DNA from: Bacteroidaceae bacterium
GTDB taxonomy: Bacteria; Bacteroidota; Bacteroidia; Bacteroidales; Bacteroidaceae
Length of the DNA stretch: 34,334 nt
NCBI GenBank assembly: GCA_024697785.1
Contig: JAILEU010000095.1
Span: 1-34,334 of the forward strand
Direction: 5' to 3'
Shown here: in pieces, positions 15,470-23,608 of the stretch
Numbering within the stretch: the first letter of the stretch is position 1
Layout: each line of letters opens with the position of its first letter
The notes under the pieces: model-generated
Told to the model about the DNA's origin: nothing
The model's input: only the letters and a program-made list of their open reading frames with translations
The model's database searches: none
Program-made: the position numbers and the translations under genes

Positions 15470-18139
15470 TTACTGGAAAAGGACTTTCTTTCCGTTCACA
15501 ATGTAGATGCTGCCGCCCGCGGGCGTGACGGTGCGGTTGCCCTGCAGGTCAAAAACGATGTCGCCCCCGTCGCTGTCGCACGAAACCATCTCCACGCCCG
15601 TCGGCCCGACGACGAACGTCAGCGTGGCCGAGAAGGGAGGCATCACGTCGTCCTCGTCCGTCACGTTGAGGGTGATGCTGTACTCGCCCTCGTCCAGACG
15701 TCCCAGCGAGGTGGTGGCTTCTACGTCCTCGTTGCCCTCTTCCTGACTATGGTAGGTGCCGCTGAGGACAATCTGCCTGCCAGCGATGGACTTTACACTT
15801 TGCTGATAGCGTCCTCCGACGATGCCCCTCACGCGACAGACCACGTCCACGTCGCTGCTCTCCTTCGGATCCTTCTGTCCCGTGGAGATGTCCGTCTTGG
15901 GCGGTTTCTCGCGTACGAAGCCCCGCACGCCGTAACCCTTGAACGAAGTCTCGTGCAGCGTATAGTCATCGACGATGGCCGTCTTTCCGTAATAGCCGGA
16001 GAGATAGATGTAATAGTAATCCTCCGTGCATCCTTCAATGGCGACATCCAACGTTAGTGGCTGCATATCGACTACATTGTTTCTCTCCTTGTCCAACTCC
16101 GACACCATGTTCAGGTAAATGTCGTGGCCGACGATGGTGTATTCAAGGGAGGTCATCACGTCTGGATTCCCCGTATAGTAACCATTGATGGAGAGAACGC
16201 TATCTTGAAGGGAAAAGACGAAACTATTATCGTGCTCGCTGTCAATAGAACCTTCGAAAATGCTGTTTCCCAACGGCACACACGCAACGTCCTCGATGAT
16301 TTCGAAATTCTTCCAGTAGTCGGCCGCAGCATAAGCCTCCTTGCTTCCCGCAGGAACACGAAGTGTGCCGTATTTCCAAAAGGTCAGGTCTTCAATCTCA
16401 GGTGGAGTTGTGGCATCACATACTACAAAAGTGAGTTTGTAACAATTGACAAAAGCATGTTGTCCGATCTTCTTGACACTGCTTGGGATGGTGATAGTAG
16501 GCATGCTGCTGCAACCAGCAAAAGCTCCCCTCCCAATTTCTGTGACAGTATTTGGAATGCTGACAGAAGTCAAAGACATACAACTAAAAGCCTCTTCTCC
16601 AATGGTTGTGACCCCATAAGGGATAATGACGGAAGTTACCCCGCAACCTTGAAAGGCCCACCCGCCAATCGACGTCACTGTGTTTGGAATAGAAACAGAG
16701 CTTAGATTGGCACAACCACAAAAAAAGTAATCCCCTATAGTGGTGAGATTCTCTGGAAGCGTATAAGAGGTAAGTTCGTAACAACCCCAAAGTATGCCCA
16801 TTCCCATGTGTTCTATTTGTTCCGGGAGTGTGATAGTTGTCAGGGAGCTACAATTGCAGAAAGCATTATCTCCAATGCTTTTCACGCTATTGGGAACAAC
16901 AAGCGACGGCAGGCTGGTACAACCGAAAAAAGCGAATTCTTCTATATGGGTTAGTCCATCAGAAAGAGAAACCGATTCCAATGCTGAACATTGCAAAAAA
17001 GCCCTTTCTCCGATGTTGGTCACACTGCCTGGTATTTCGATTGATGAGAGTCCGGAACAGTTTTCAAATGCACTTTCCTCTATTCTTGCTATGCCATCTG
17101 GAATAACTGTATTCATACATCCTGCCAATAACGTGTTCGAAGCTGTCTCAATGAGAGCATTGCAGTCGTTCCGACTGTCGTAGAACGGATTGCCTTCATC
17201 CACAACGATAGAAGTCAGGCTCCAGCTATCCAGGAAAACATTCTTACCAATTTGTGCAACGCTTTTGGAAATAGAGGCGGAAATCATTCCTCTGCAATAG
17301 GCAAAAGCACTGTCTTCAATGCAGGTCGTTCCATTAGGAATCTCTATAGATTCTAAGCTTTCACAGAATTGAAAGGCTTGTTTTCCGATGGTTGTAACGC
17401 TTTCTGGTATAGTGACAGAAACCAGCATGTGGTTTCCATAGAAAAGATTTTCAGGGATTTCAGTAATACTACCAGGCAGCGTGAAGGAATGGAACCATGA
17501 ACCCCAAAAAGCTCCGCATCCAATGGATGTGACACTATCGGGGATGTCCATAGACAAAAGCTTTTGACAGCAAGAAAAGGCGTATTTTCCAATAGTTGTA
17601 ACGCTATTGGGAATAGTGATAGATACAAGATGATAGCAATCACCGAACAGGCTATCTGATATGCAGGTTATGCTGTTAGGAATAACAACTGTTTCCAGTT
17701 CCGAATAAAGGAATGCACCCGTTCCGATATGGACAACACTTTCTGGAATGTCAATAGTGGGAAATGTACAACCCATAAAAGCCCGATTCCCAACGCTGAT
17801 GAGAGAATGAGGCAAGGAAATTGAGGATAGCTTTTCACAATAAGCAAAGGCATCATTTTCGATGCTGGTAATACCTTCAGGTAAGTTGACTGAGGTCAGA
17901 TCGAGGCAAAAGAAGAATGCTTTTGCTCCAATGCTGGTAACACCGTACTTCTTTCCTTCATGTTCTACAACAGAAGGAATGCTTACATCCCCAGAATAAG
18001 GCTCTTCTCCCTTCGTTACAGAAACTTCATCGTCTCCTACCTTATTATAATAGATGCCGTCAACCTTGAAGTCGTAGGCGAACGTGGCGGTGATGTTTGC
18101 TAAAGCAGCCACAACAAATAATACTACTCTTTTTTTCAT
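15470..18139 (-). CDS. BspA-like leucine-rich-repeat surface protein with T9SS-type tail
   Basis: Predicted secreted adhesin-type protein, 889 residues. The frame is open further upstream, but the start is set at 18139 because MKKRVVLFVVAALANITATFA is a signal peptide and a perfect promoter lies just before it. About residues 50-600 are some twenty LRR_5 (BspA/TpLRR) units of the form ..ITSIGxxAFxxCxxLxSVxIPxSV. Residues about 610-840 form a Cys-poor region of unknown fold (Ig-like strands such as GEYSITLNVTDEDD). The end, IVFDLQGNRTVTPAGGSIYIVNGKKVLFQ-like in layout, matches the T9SS C-terminal sorting pattern (D..G.. ...G.YI.NGKKV). The LRR block is visibly more AT-rich than both flanks. 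Confidence 0.85.
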   Translation of the reverse strand: MKKRVVLFVVAALANITATFAYDFKVDGIYYNKVGDDEVSVTKGEEPYSGDVSIPSVVEHEGKKYGVTSIGAKAFFFCLDLTSVNLPEGITSIENDAFAYCEKLSSISLPHSLISVGNRAFMGCTFPTIDIPESVVHIGTGAFLYSELETVVIPNSITCISDSLFGDCYHLVSITIPNSVTTIGKYAFSCCQKLLSMDIPDSVTSIGCGAFWGSWFHSFTLPGSITEIPENLFYGNHMLVSVTIPESVTTIGKQAFQFCESLESIEIPNGTTCIEDSAFAYCRGMISASISKSVAQIGKNVFLDSWSLTSIVVDEGNPFYDSRNDCNALIETASNTLLAGCMNTVIPDGIARIEESAFENCSGLSSIEIPGSVTNIGERAFLQCSALESVSLSDGLTHIEEFAFFGCTSLPSLVVPNSVKSIGDNAFCNCSSLTTITLPEQIEHMGMGILWGCYELTSYTLPENLTTIGDYFFCGCANLSSVSIPNTVTSIGGWAFQGCGVTSVIIPYGVTTIGEEAFSCMSLTSVSIPNTVTEIGRGAFAGCSSMPTITIPSSVKKIGQHAFVNCYKLTFVVCDATTPPEIEDLTFWKYGTLRVPAGSKEAYAAADYWKNFEIIEDVACVPLGNSIFEGSIDSEHDNSFVFSLQDSVLSINGYYTGNPDVMTSLEYTIVGHDIYLNMVSELDKERNNVVDMQPLTLDVAIEGCTEDYYYIYLSGYYGKTAIVDDYTLHETSFKGYGVRGFVREKPPKTDISTGQKDPKESSDVDVVCRVRGIVGGRYQQSVKSIAGRQIVLSGTYHSQEEGNEDVEATTSLGRLDEGEYSITLNVTDEDDVMPPFSATLTFVVGPTGVEMVSCDSDGGDIVFDLQGNRTVTPAGGSIYIVNGKKVLFQ

Positions 18140-18170
18140 ATCGTTATTGAGTTTTTTACTTTTCTCTGTG

Positions 18171-18203
18171 CAAAAATAGGGCATAAAAAGGGTTGCTTCC
18201 AAA
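18171..18203 (-). promoter_or_regulatory. Promoter of the BspA-like gene
   Basis: Complement of 18171-18178 is TATTTTTG (-7) and that of 18200-18203 is TTTG (-33), spacer 21. The 5' leader is about 25 bases. Confidence 0.75.
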
Positions 18204-18209
18204 TTTTTA

Positions 18210-18229
18210 GCGTGACAAAAGCGTGACAA
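18210..18229 (-). promoter_or_regulatory. Direct-repeat element upstream of the BspA promoter
   Basis: GCGTGACAAAAGCGTGACAA: two GCGTGACAA half-sites 11 bp apart (one helical turn), immediately upstream of the -33 box. The identical 20 bases stand at the same distance (39 bp from the -7 box) in front of the TPR/HTH regulator gene. A further single GCGTGACA is at 18263-18270. Confidence 0.65.
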
Positions 18230-18345
18230 TTTACGTTTCGGACGAATAAAAGGGGGAGCTTGAGCGTGACACAATGAAGGTAAAAAAGGGGGGTAATATC
18301 GAAAAAATGCCGATGGAATGGGGATTTTTTCGGACGTTTGGGGCA

Positions 18346-19977
18346 TCAGGCGCTGAAGAACAGGTTGCCCCAGTCGTCGCTTAGTTTGCCCTTGATGCGG
18401 CTTTTGCGCTTGCGGAGTACGGCGGGATTGCTGCGCTCGCATTGGGCGATGAGGCTGGTGCTCATGCCGAGGTAGGCGTAGAGGCAATAATAGACTTCGT
18501 CGATGTTGAGGCTGGGGCACTCGTTCTTCAGATCGACCATAACGTCCGAGAAACAATCGGAGAGGGCGTTGCGAAAGTTGTTATGTTGTTCAAGCGTCAT
18601 GTCGTGGCCGGTACTCTCCAGCTCGTTCAGCCGCTTGGGCCAAGGGGTGAGGAGGAATGCCTGACGGCTGTAGGAGCATTGTTGACGCCGCAGCGCAAGC
18701 AGCTGGTCGTCGTCCTCGGGCGAAGCGGTCTGCATGTGCTCCATCTTCTCCTTCTGCTGGAGTATTTCCAGACGGGCTTTGGAGAGCAGCTGCTGTAGGC
18801 GGATGAAGCGGTTCTTATGGTAGCGGTCGGCAAGCAGGAAGAAGAAGGCGCCCAGCAGCACCACAAGGACGAGCAGCGCGGCGAGTGTCGAGGTCTGCCG
18901 CTGCCGCTGCACCTTCTCCGCACGGGCTTGCAGTTCCAGCTCATGACGGTTCATCAGCGCCGTGAGCTCCACGCCGTTCCACTGCCGCCAGGCAGAGTCG
19001 GCCAGCATGGTGTAGCGGTCCATATAGTAGCCGACGGAGTCGGGCTGATGGCGTGTGAGGCAGATGGCTGCCATCTTACGGCAGAGATTGACCTGCGTGA
19101 AGAGCTCTTCGTCGCTGCCGAGGGCGCGATGGAAACAGACGGCAGCGGAGTCGGTCTGCCCCAGCCCCAGACAGGCATCGCCCAGCACACTATAGACGGC
19201 GCCGAACGTCTTGCCCTTCAGGCAGGCATAGGCGTGAGTCTTGGCGGTGGGAAAGTCCTCGCGCAGATAGCAACAGAGCTTGGCGGCTTCGAAGTGGGCT
19301 TTCTGCTTTAGCCCCTCCGAGGCCCGGGGATGGGCGAAGAGGCTGTCGAGACGCATGGCAGCCTTGGCGGCTTCTCCCTTATTAATATAGACCTTGGCGA
19401 TGTGGTAGCTGTTGACCAGCGTATCGCGCACCGACACCGAGGGCGAAAGAGTGAAACGGCGGTAGGCACTGAGTGCCTCGTCGAACATGCCGCGGTTGAC
19501 GTAGTGATGGCCGAGGTTCTGGCAGCAGAGGGCGTAGTAGCGCACGGTGGTGTCGGGGAAGAGCGTCTGTGCCGTGAGGAAGGCATCGACAGCACGGACG
19601 TCGCTCGCCATATCGGTATAAGCACAGCCCAGCGAGTACCACGCCATAGCCGCGTGATAGCTCCGACGGCGGCTGCCGTAGTAGCGTGTGGCCAGACGGG
19701 CAAGCGAGTCGGACGTGAGGGAACGGAAACACTTATAGTCTGCCTGAACCGTCATCCACGCCCAGTCGGCAAGCGCTTTAGAGGAAGGACGGTAGAGGTG
19801 GGAGGAACGTTCCAGCAGTTCCTGTGCGGCTTCGGGGTCGGTTTCGAGAAGTGCTTCGGCTATCTCAAGCTGGCGGCGGACGGAGCGCTGGTCAGCGTGG
19901 CATGAGACGGAGAGCAACAACAGCGTGGCAGCTGCTGCGACTAAAAGGGCTCGGCGTGGGTTGGATTGGGACATCAT
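18346..19977 (-). CDS. Membrane-tethered TPR regulator with C-terminal HTH
   Basis: 543 residues. The N-terminus (RRALLVAAAATLLLLSVSC, possible lipid Cys26) targets the envelope. Residues about 30-350 are TPR helices (SYHIAKVYINKGEAAKAAMRL; VYSVLGDACLGLGQTDSAAVCFHRAL). One membrane helix lies at about 363-384 (LAALLVLVVLLGAFFFLLA), followed by a coiled coil. The cytosolic end, residues about 487-532 (LNIDEVYYCLYAYLGMS...LRKRKSRIKGKL), resembles a LuxR-type helix-turn-helix. I infer a sensor that binds DNA directly from the membrane, as for other Bacteroidales TPR-TM-HTH proteins. It is 206 bases upstream of the BspA gene and shares its upstream element. Confidence 0.75.
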   Translation of the reverse strand: MMSQSNPRRALLVAAAATLLLLSVSCHADQRSVRRQLEIAEALLETDPEAAQELLERSSHLYRPSSKALADWAWMTVQADYKCFRSLTSDSLARLATRYYGSRRRSYHAAMAWYSLGCAYTDMASDVRAVDAFLTAQTLFPDTTVRYYALCCQNLGHHYVNRGMFDEALSAYRRFTLSPSVSVRDTLVNSYHIAKVYINKGEAAKAAMRLDSLFAHPRASEGLKQKAHFEAAKLCCYLREDFPTAKTHAYACLKGKTFGAVYSVLGDACLGLGQTDSAAVCFHRALGSDEELFTQVNLCRKMAAICLTRHQPDSVGYYMDRYTMLADSAWRQWNGVELTALMNRHELELQARAEKVQRQRQTSTLAALLVLVVLLGAFFFLLADRYHKNRFIRLQQLLSKARLEILQQKEKMEHMQTASPEDDDQLLALRRQQCSYSRQAFLLTPWPKRLNELESTGHDMTLEQHNNFRNALSDCFSDVMVDLKNECPSLNIDEVYYCLYAYLGMSTSLIAQCERSNPAVLRKRKSRIKGKLSDDWGNLFFSA

Positions 19978-20030
19978 GGTTTCTTCCGTATGAGACAGCG
20001 ACGCTGGTCAACTTCGTCGCTTAGCAGGAG

Positions 20031-20063
20031 CAAAGATACACCATCTATGCCCTATCTTCCAAA
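20031..20063 (-). promoter_or_regulatory. Promoter of the TPR/HTH regulator gene
   Basis: Complement of 20031-20038 is TATCTTTG (-7) and that of 20060-20063 is TTTG (-33), spacer 21. Confidence 0.75.
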
Positions 20064-20069
20064 CTTTTT

Positions 20070-20089
20070 GCGTGACAAAAGCGTGACAA
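20070..20089 (-). promoter_or_regulatory. Direct-repeat element upstream of the regulator promoter
   Basis: GCGTGACAAAAGCGTGACAA, identical to 18210-18229 and equally spaced from the promoter. It is followed by ATGACAG, which also ends the 26-bp arm of the inverted repeat at 13225. Confidence 0.65.
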
Positions 20090-20137
20090 ATGACAGAGTA
20101 AAGCGCCGGGCTGTGCCTTTCCCTACCGATTGGGGGC

Positions 20138-20183
20138 TATCCGACGGCGGTGTGGCGGGATTATCCGACGGCGGTGTAGCGGG
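20138..20183. repeat. Tandem duplication of the dprA 3' end
   Basis: Two 22-bp copies (TATCCGACGGCGGTGTRGCG plus GG) start at 20138 and 20162, period 24, one base different. The right copy holds the last dprA codons and stop; the left one is non-coding. Confidence 0.8.
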
Positions 20184-21288
20184 CGCCGGCGAGGGTACGG
20201 ACGAGGCCCTTCATCTCTAAGGAAAAGAGCAGGCTGGTGAGACGGCCTATGGGGATGTCGGCTTCGACGACGATGTTGTTAATGTGCAAAGCATCGCCTG
20301 CTCCGCGCAGGATGGAAAGGACGCGTTCTTCCTCGGGGCTGAGCTCGACGAAGAGCTGGCGCTGCACGGGTTTGTCGGCGCCCTGCGTGGTGTCCCAGCG
20401 CATGGCCTTCAGGAAGTCGTCGGCCGAGGTGATGAGGGCTGCGCCATTACGCAGGATGAGGTTGTTGCAGCCTTTGGAGTATTCGTCGCCCACACGACCG
20501 GGGAAGGCGAAGCAGTCGCGGTTGTAGCCCTGGGCGATGTCGGCGGTGACGAGTGCGCCGCCTTTGGCAGCCGACTCGACGATCACTAGGGCGTCGGCCA
20601 TACCGGCGATGATGCGGTTGCGCTGGAGGAAGTTCTGCCTTTCGGGCTCGGTGACGCTCATGTACTCGGTGACGAGCCCGCCGCCGCGGGCGGTCATCTG
20701 TGCCGCTACAGAACGATGGACGGAGGGATAGATGCGGTCGAGGCCGTGGGCCAGCACGCCGACGGTGGAGGCGCCGTAGGCCAGCGAGGCGCGATGGGCG
20801 GCGACATCGATGCCGTAGGCGAGTCCGCTGACGATGAGGATGCCGGGAACGGCAGCGGCGAGGTCGCGCACGAATGTGTCGCAGAGGCTGCGCCCGTAGT
20901 CGGTGGCCTTGCGGGTGCCGACGATGCTGACGACATGGGCGGCGTTGAAGTCGGCTGTGCCGAGGGTGTAGAGCACCAGCGGGGCATCGTCACACTCGCG
21001 CAAACGCGACGGATAGGCGGGGTCGTGGAGGGTGAGGATGCGGATGTGGTGCTTGGCCGCAAAGTCGATTTCCACTTTGGCCCGCTGCCAGGCGGCGGGG
21101 CAGTCGAGGGCTTGAATAAGAGAGGGCCGAACCCCCGGAAGAATGTCCGGAAGTTCGGTCCTATGTTCATAGACAGCTGTTGCTGTGCCCAGTGTGCTGA
21201 CCAGTTGGCGGGCGAGGATGACACCGACATGCGGGGTGCATGTCAACGCAAGCATCGCTTGCAGCTCGTCAGCAGGTGCCGGTGCCAT
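20161..21288 (-). CDS. dprA: DNA-processing protein DprA
   Basis: Binds incoming single-stranded DNA and loads RecA during natural transformation. The Rossmann-like core is intact: SIVGTRKATDYG at 121-132, SGLAYGIDVAAHRASL at 154-169, GVLAHGLDRIYPSVH at 177-191, and RNRIIAGMADALVIVE then GGALVTADIA at 223-252. The N-terminal SAM-like region (LTCTPHVGVILARQL) and the C-terminal winged-helix (about 315-375, HINNIVVEADIPIGRLTSLL) are both present. 375 residues is full length. Its ATG overlaps the stop of the upstream lipoprotein gene by one base (TAATG), so the two are likely coupled. Confidence 0.95.
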   Translation of the reverse strand: MAPAPADELQAMLALTCTPHVGVILARQLVSTLGTATAVYEHRTELPDILPGVRPSLIQALDCPAAWQRAKVEIDFAAKHHIRILTLHDPAYPSRLRECDDAPLVLYTLGTADFNAAHVVSIVGTRKATDYGRSLCDTFVRDLAAAVPGILIVSGLAYGIDVAAHRASLAYGASTVGVLAHGLDRIYPSVHRSVAAQMTARGGGLVTEYMSVTEPERQNFLQRNRIIAGMADALVIVESAAKGGALVTADIAQGYNRDCFAFPGRVGDEYSKGCNNLILRNGAALITSADDFLKAMRWDTTQGADKPVQRQLFVELSPEEERVLSILRGAGDALHINNIVVEADIPIGRLTSLLFSLEMKGLVRTLAGARYTAVG

Positions 21289-22973
21289 TAGAGTCCGGCG
21301 AGAGAAGCGGCGTACTTAACGAACTCGACGTCGTTCTTAGCCTTCTCGAGCATGGTGCGGTCGAGCTTGATGGCCTTGGCAAGGTTGGCAGCGACGTCGG
21401 CAGCCTGGTTGGTGCGGGCAGCGAGGATGGCTGCGAGGTAGTAGGTGTAAGCGTCGGGGTCGGCAATCTTGCTGAGGGTGTTCTTGGCAGCGGTGTAGTC
21501 CTTCGACATGATCTGTGCGAGGGCGGCAGCGTTGCTCTTCGTCTCGCCGAAGGAGGCGGCAGCGCGGGCGTACTGGCCCTGGGCGATGTAGAGGTTGCCG
21601 AGAGCGGCAGCGTTGGCAGCAGCATCGGTGCCCTTAGCGAGGTAAGCCTCAGCCTCGGCCTTGTTGCCGGCGAGGAGCTCGAGCATACCGAGGTTGGTGT
21701 TGACCTCAGCAGCAGCGGGGTTCAGCTTGGCAGCCTTCTGGAGGTAGCTCTTGGCGGTGTCATAGTCGCCAGCGGCATAGGCCAGCTCAGCCACGTTGTT
21801 GAAAGCGCGATAGTCGCTGGGGAAGAGCTCGGTGGCCTTCTTAAAGATAGCGGTCTTCTCGGCGGGGGTGTTGACGAGGGTAGCAGCATAGAGGAGCTCC
21901 TCGACGCTCAGCACGCTGGGGTTGGACTTGAAAGCGGCAAGGATCTCGTCGTCGGTGCGGCCGATGAGCTGGTAGTGGAGGCTCAGGCGAGCGCGACGCA
22001 GCTGAGGCAGGATCTCGTTGGCGAGGTCGGCATAGACGGAGGAGATGTTCTTGATTTCACGCTCACGGGCTTCGGGCTCCTTGTACATAGAGAGGACGCG
22101 GAGGATGAGGTCCTTGTCGGCGATGTTGGAAGCCTCGACGAGCTGCTTGAAGCCTTCCCAGTCCTCAGCGGTGTACTCAGCATCGACGTTGGTGTCAATC
22201 TTGGCCTTCTTGAGCTGCTGGTTGACGTAGTTGCGGGTGTTCTTCTGACGATCCTGAGCCAGACGGTCGTTGAGGTCGAGGGCACCGTCAGGAGAAGCGT
22301 AAGCAGAAACCTCGATGTTCTCGAGCTGCTTGCGGTCGTCGGCATTGACGTCCTTCAGGGTGTTGAACACCTCGGCGAGGTCCTTGGAGGTGAGCTCGCT
22401 GGAGCGGAGGTTAGCCTGCTGGATAAGGAACATGATGTTGGCCTGCTTGACCTGCTCGATGATGCGCTGGAAGGCATCCTCGGCAAGGGCGGGAGTGGTG
22501 GAGGCAGCAGTAGCGGCATAGAGCTCAGCGGTAGCGAGCACGCCGTCGGCAACCTTCACGTCGGGCAGAGAGGTCTCCTTGCTGCCGACCTTGACGACGG
22601 GACGGAGGTAGAGTTCGCTCTTAGCCATAGCGGGGATGTAGTCATAGACGCTCTTCAGCGTAACGTTGGCACCTGTCTTGTAGGGGATGGCCTGGGCGTT
22701 GCCCTGAACTTTCTCGCCCTGATAGGTAAAGGTCTCACCGACGGTTTCGCCACCATTATACTTCAGCACGGGGGTGACGGCGAGGACAGCCTTCTTGGGG
22801 AAGAACTTGCCAGGGAACGTTCCGTGGATAGTCACAGGAACTTCGCCATTGACGGCCTCCAGAATCTGGGGAGAGACGGTGAAGTAGTCCGAAGACAACT
22901 CGTTCATTTTTTTACTGCAGGAGCACAGTGCGAGCACAGCCACTGCCATGAGGAAAAATCTCTGTTTTTTCAT
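21288..22973 (-). CDS. Lipoprotein with OmpA-like and TPR regions
   Basis: 561 residues. Lipoprotein signal LALCSC (Cys17 or Cys19). About residues 25-160 are beta-rich (SSDYFTVSPQILEAVNGEVPVTIHGTFPGKFFPKK). Residues about 180-340 resemble an OmpA-type peptidoglycan-binding fold: IEVSAYASPDGALDLNDRLAQ with the later QKNTRNYVNQQLKK corresponds to the family's 'I.GyaS..G....N..LS..RA..V...L'. Residues about 365-470 hold TPR units (AFNNVAELAYAAGDYDTAKSYLQKAAKLNP). Ala-rich end. Likely an envelope scaffold anchored in the outer membrane. It has its own promoter and is coupled to dprA, an unexpected pairing. Family not named with certainty. Confidence 0.8.
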   Translation of the reverse strand: MKKQRFFLMAVAVLALCSCSKKMNELSSDYFTVSPQILEAVNGEVPVTIHGTFPGKFFPKKAVLAVTPVLKYNGGETVGETFTYQGEKVQGNAQAIPYKTGANVTLKSVYDYIPAMAKSELYLRPVVKVGSKETSLPDVKVADGVLATAELYAATAASTTPALAEDAFQRIIEQVKQANIMFLIQQANLRSSELTSKDLAEVFNTLKDVNADDRKQLENIEVSAYASPDGALDLNDRLAQDRQKNTRNYVNQQLKKAKIDTNVDAEYTAEDWEGFKQLVEASNIADKDLILRVLSMYKEPEAREREIKNISSVYADLANEILPQLRRARLSLHYQLIGRTDDEILAAFKSNPSVLSVEELLYAATLVNTPAEKTAIFKKATELFPSDYRAFNNVAELAYAAGDYDTAKSYLQKAAKLNPAAAEVNTNLGMLELLAGNKAEAEAYLAKGTDAAANAAALGNLYIAQGQYARAAASFGETKSNAAALAQIMSKDYTAAKNTLSKIADPDAYTYYLAAILAARTNQAADVAANLAKAIKLDRTMLEKAKNDVEFVKYAASLAGL

Positions 22974-23038
22974 TGTTTAGTGGATAAGAATTTATGGTTT
23001 ATACGCTTTGATCTTTCTACGTTTTCCGTTTGGGGCTG

Positions 23039-23070
23039 CAAAATTACAATGTTTGTGCTTATTTTCCAAA
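23039..23070 (-). promoter_or_regulatory. Promoter of the lipoprotein/dprA unit
   Basis: Complement of 23039-23046 is TAATTTTG (-7) and, 20 bases upstream, the complement of 23067-23070 is TTTG (-33). Confidence 0.75.
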
Positions 23071-23191
23071 GGAAAAGGAAAAAAAATTATGTTTTACTGT
23101 TTTCTGCGATTCATTTTCATGATTCTCCTTTTCAACATCGAGTCGGTTGCTTTGACATTTCACTCCCAACGTATCCTCATTCGAAGCGACC

Positions 23192-23238
23192 CGTCCCAAC
23201 CCGAACAGCGCCTCGCCACGTACACGCTTCAACTCAGT
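23192..23238 (-). pseudogene. 47-bp fossil of TPR coding sequence
   Basis: Matches 11935-11981 of the 1055-residue TPR gene at 44 of 47 bases, without gaps. Read on the same strand it encodes TELKRVRGEALFGLG against TELKRVHGEALFGLG in the gene; the differences are one silent base and one codon change (His to Arg). Homology stops at both ends. It sits in the gene-free stretch 22974-23608. Confidence 0.75.
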
Positions 23239-23241
23239 TTT

Positions 23242-23486
23242 TAGACTGACAGACTTACAGACTTTCAGACTATCAGATTTTTGACTGTCAGACTTTCAGA
23301 CTTTGAGCTCCGCTCTTCCTCCTCCTCGCAAGGCATAGGGCAAACAAGTTTGCCTCTGCTCTTGCTTCGTTCGTCGGTTCAGACTATCAGATGAATGTTC
23401 TGTGGGTGGCTTTGTTGAAGGGCTATTATCTGCCAGTCTGTTAGTCTGACAGTCTGATAGTCTATCGTCCGAGCTTCTTTCGGACG
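23242..23486. repeat. Hairpin repeat of AGACT-type units
   Basis: The left array (23242-23305) has AGACTTTC / AGACTATC / AGACTGAC units. The right array (23431-23465) has the complementary CAGTCTGTTAGTCTGACAGT units. The centre contains a perfect palindrome GGCAAACAAGTTTGCC (23339-23354). It ends with a 7-bp hairpin (23466-23486). It begins directly after the TPR fossil, as the insertion in the TPR gene does. No gene seen. Confidence 0.75.
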
Positions 23487-23541
23487 GGCAGCATGATGAA
23501 CAACGCCGACGTGTTAAAAAAACATAAAAAGGGGTATCGGG

Positions 23542-23574
23542 TTTCCAATGTTTAAAAAATAGACATTAATTTTG
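23542..23574 (+). promoter_or_regulatory. Promoter of the membrane protein/regulator/BspA operon
   Basis: TAATTTTG at 23567-23574 (-7) and TTTC at 23542-23545 in place of TTTG (-33), spacer 21. Confidence 0.6.
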
Positions 23575-23600
23575 AGGCAGAATGTTTGAAATCTAAACAT
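23547..23600. promoter_or_regulatory. Two dyads overlapping the promoter, possible operators
   Basis: AATGT(T)...(G)ACATT at 23547-23567 lies between the -33 and -7 boxes. ATGTTT-7-AAACAT at 23582-23600 lies just after the -7 box. The shared arms suggest one binding protein; the operon's own winged-helix regulator is the natural candidate. Confidence 0.45.
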
Positions 23601-23608
23601 AGCGCAGG

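Noticed and set aside
18140-18556. Upstream extension of the BspA-like reading frame
   Set aside because: The added residues are Arg/Pro-rich and antisense-like relative to the regulator frame, and the signal peptide and promoter place the start at 18139.
21240-23249. Rightward open frame of 669 codons
   Set aside because: It runs opposite to dprA and the lipoprotein gene, which have clear motifs, signal and promoter. Its Val/Gly/Leu-rich translation is the complement of Ala/Glu/Lys-rich coding sequence.
23480-23486. Hairpin 23466-23486 as terminator
   Set aside because: No T tract follows on either strand and no gene ends nearby.
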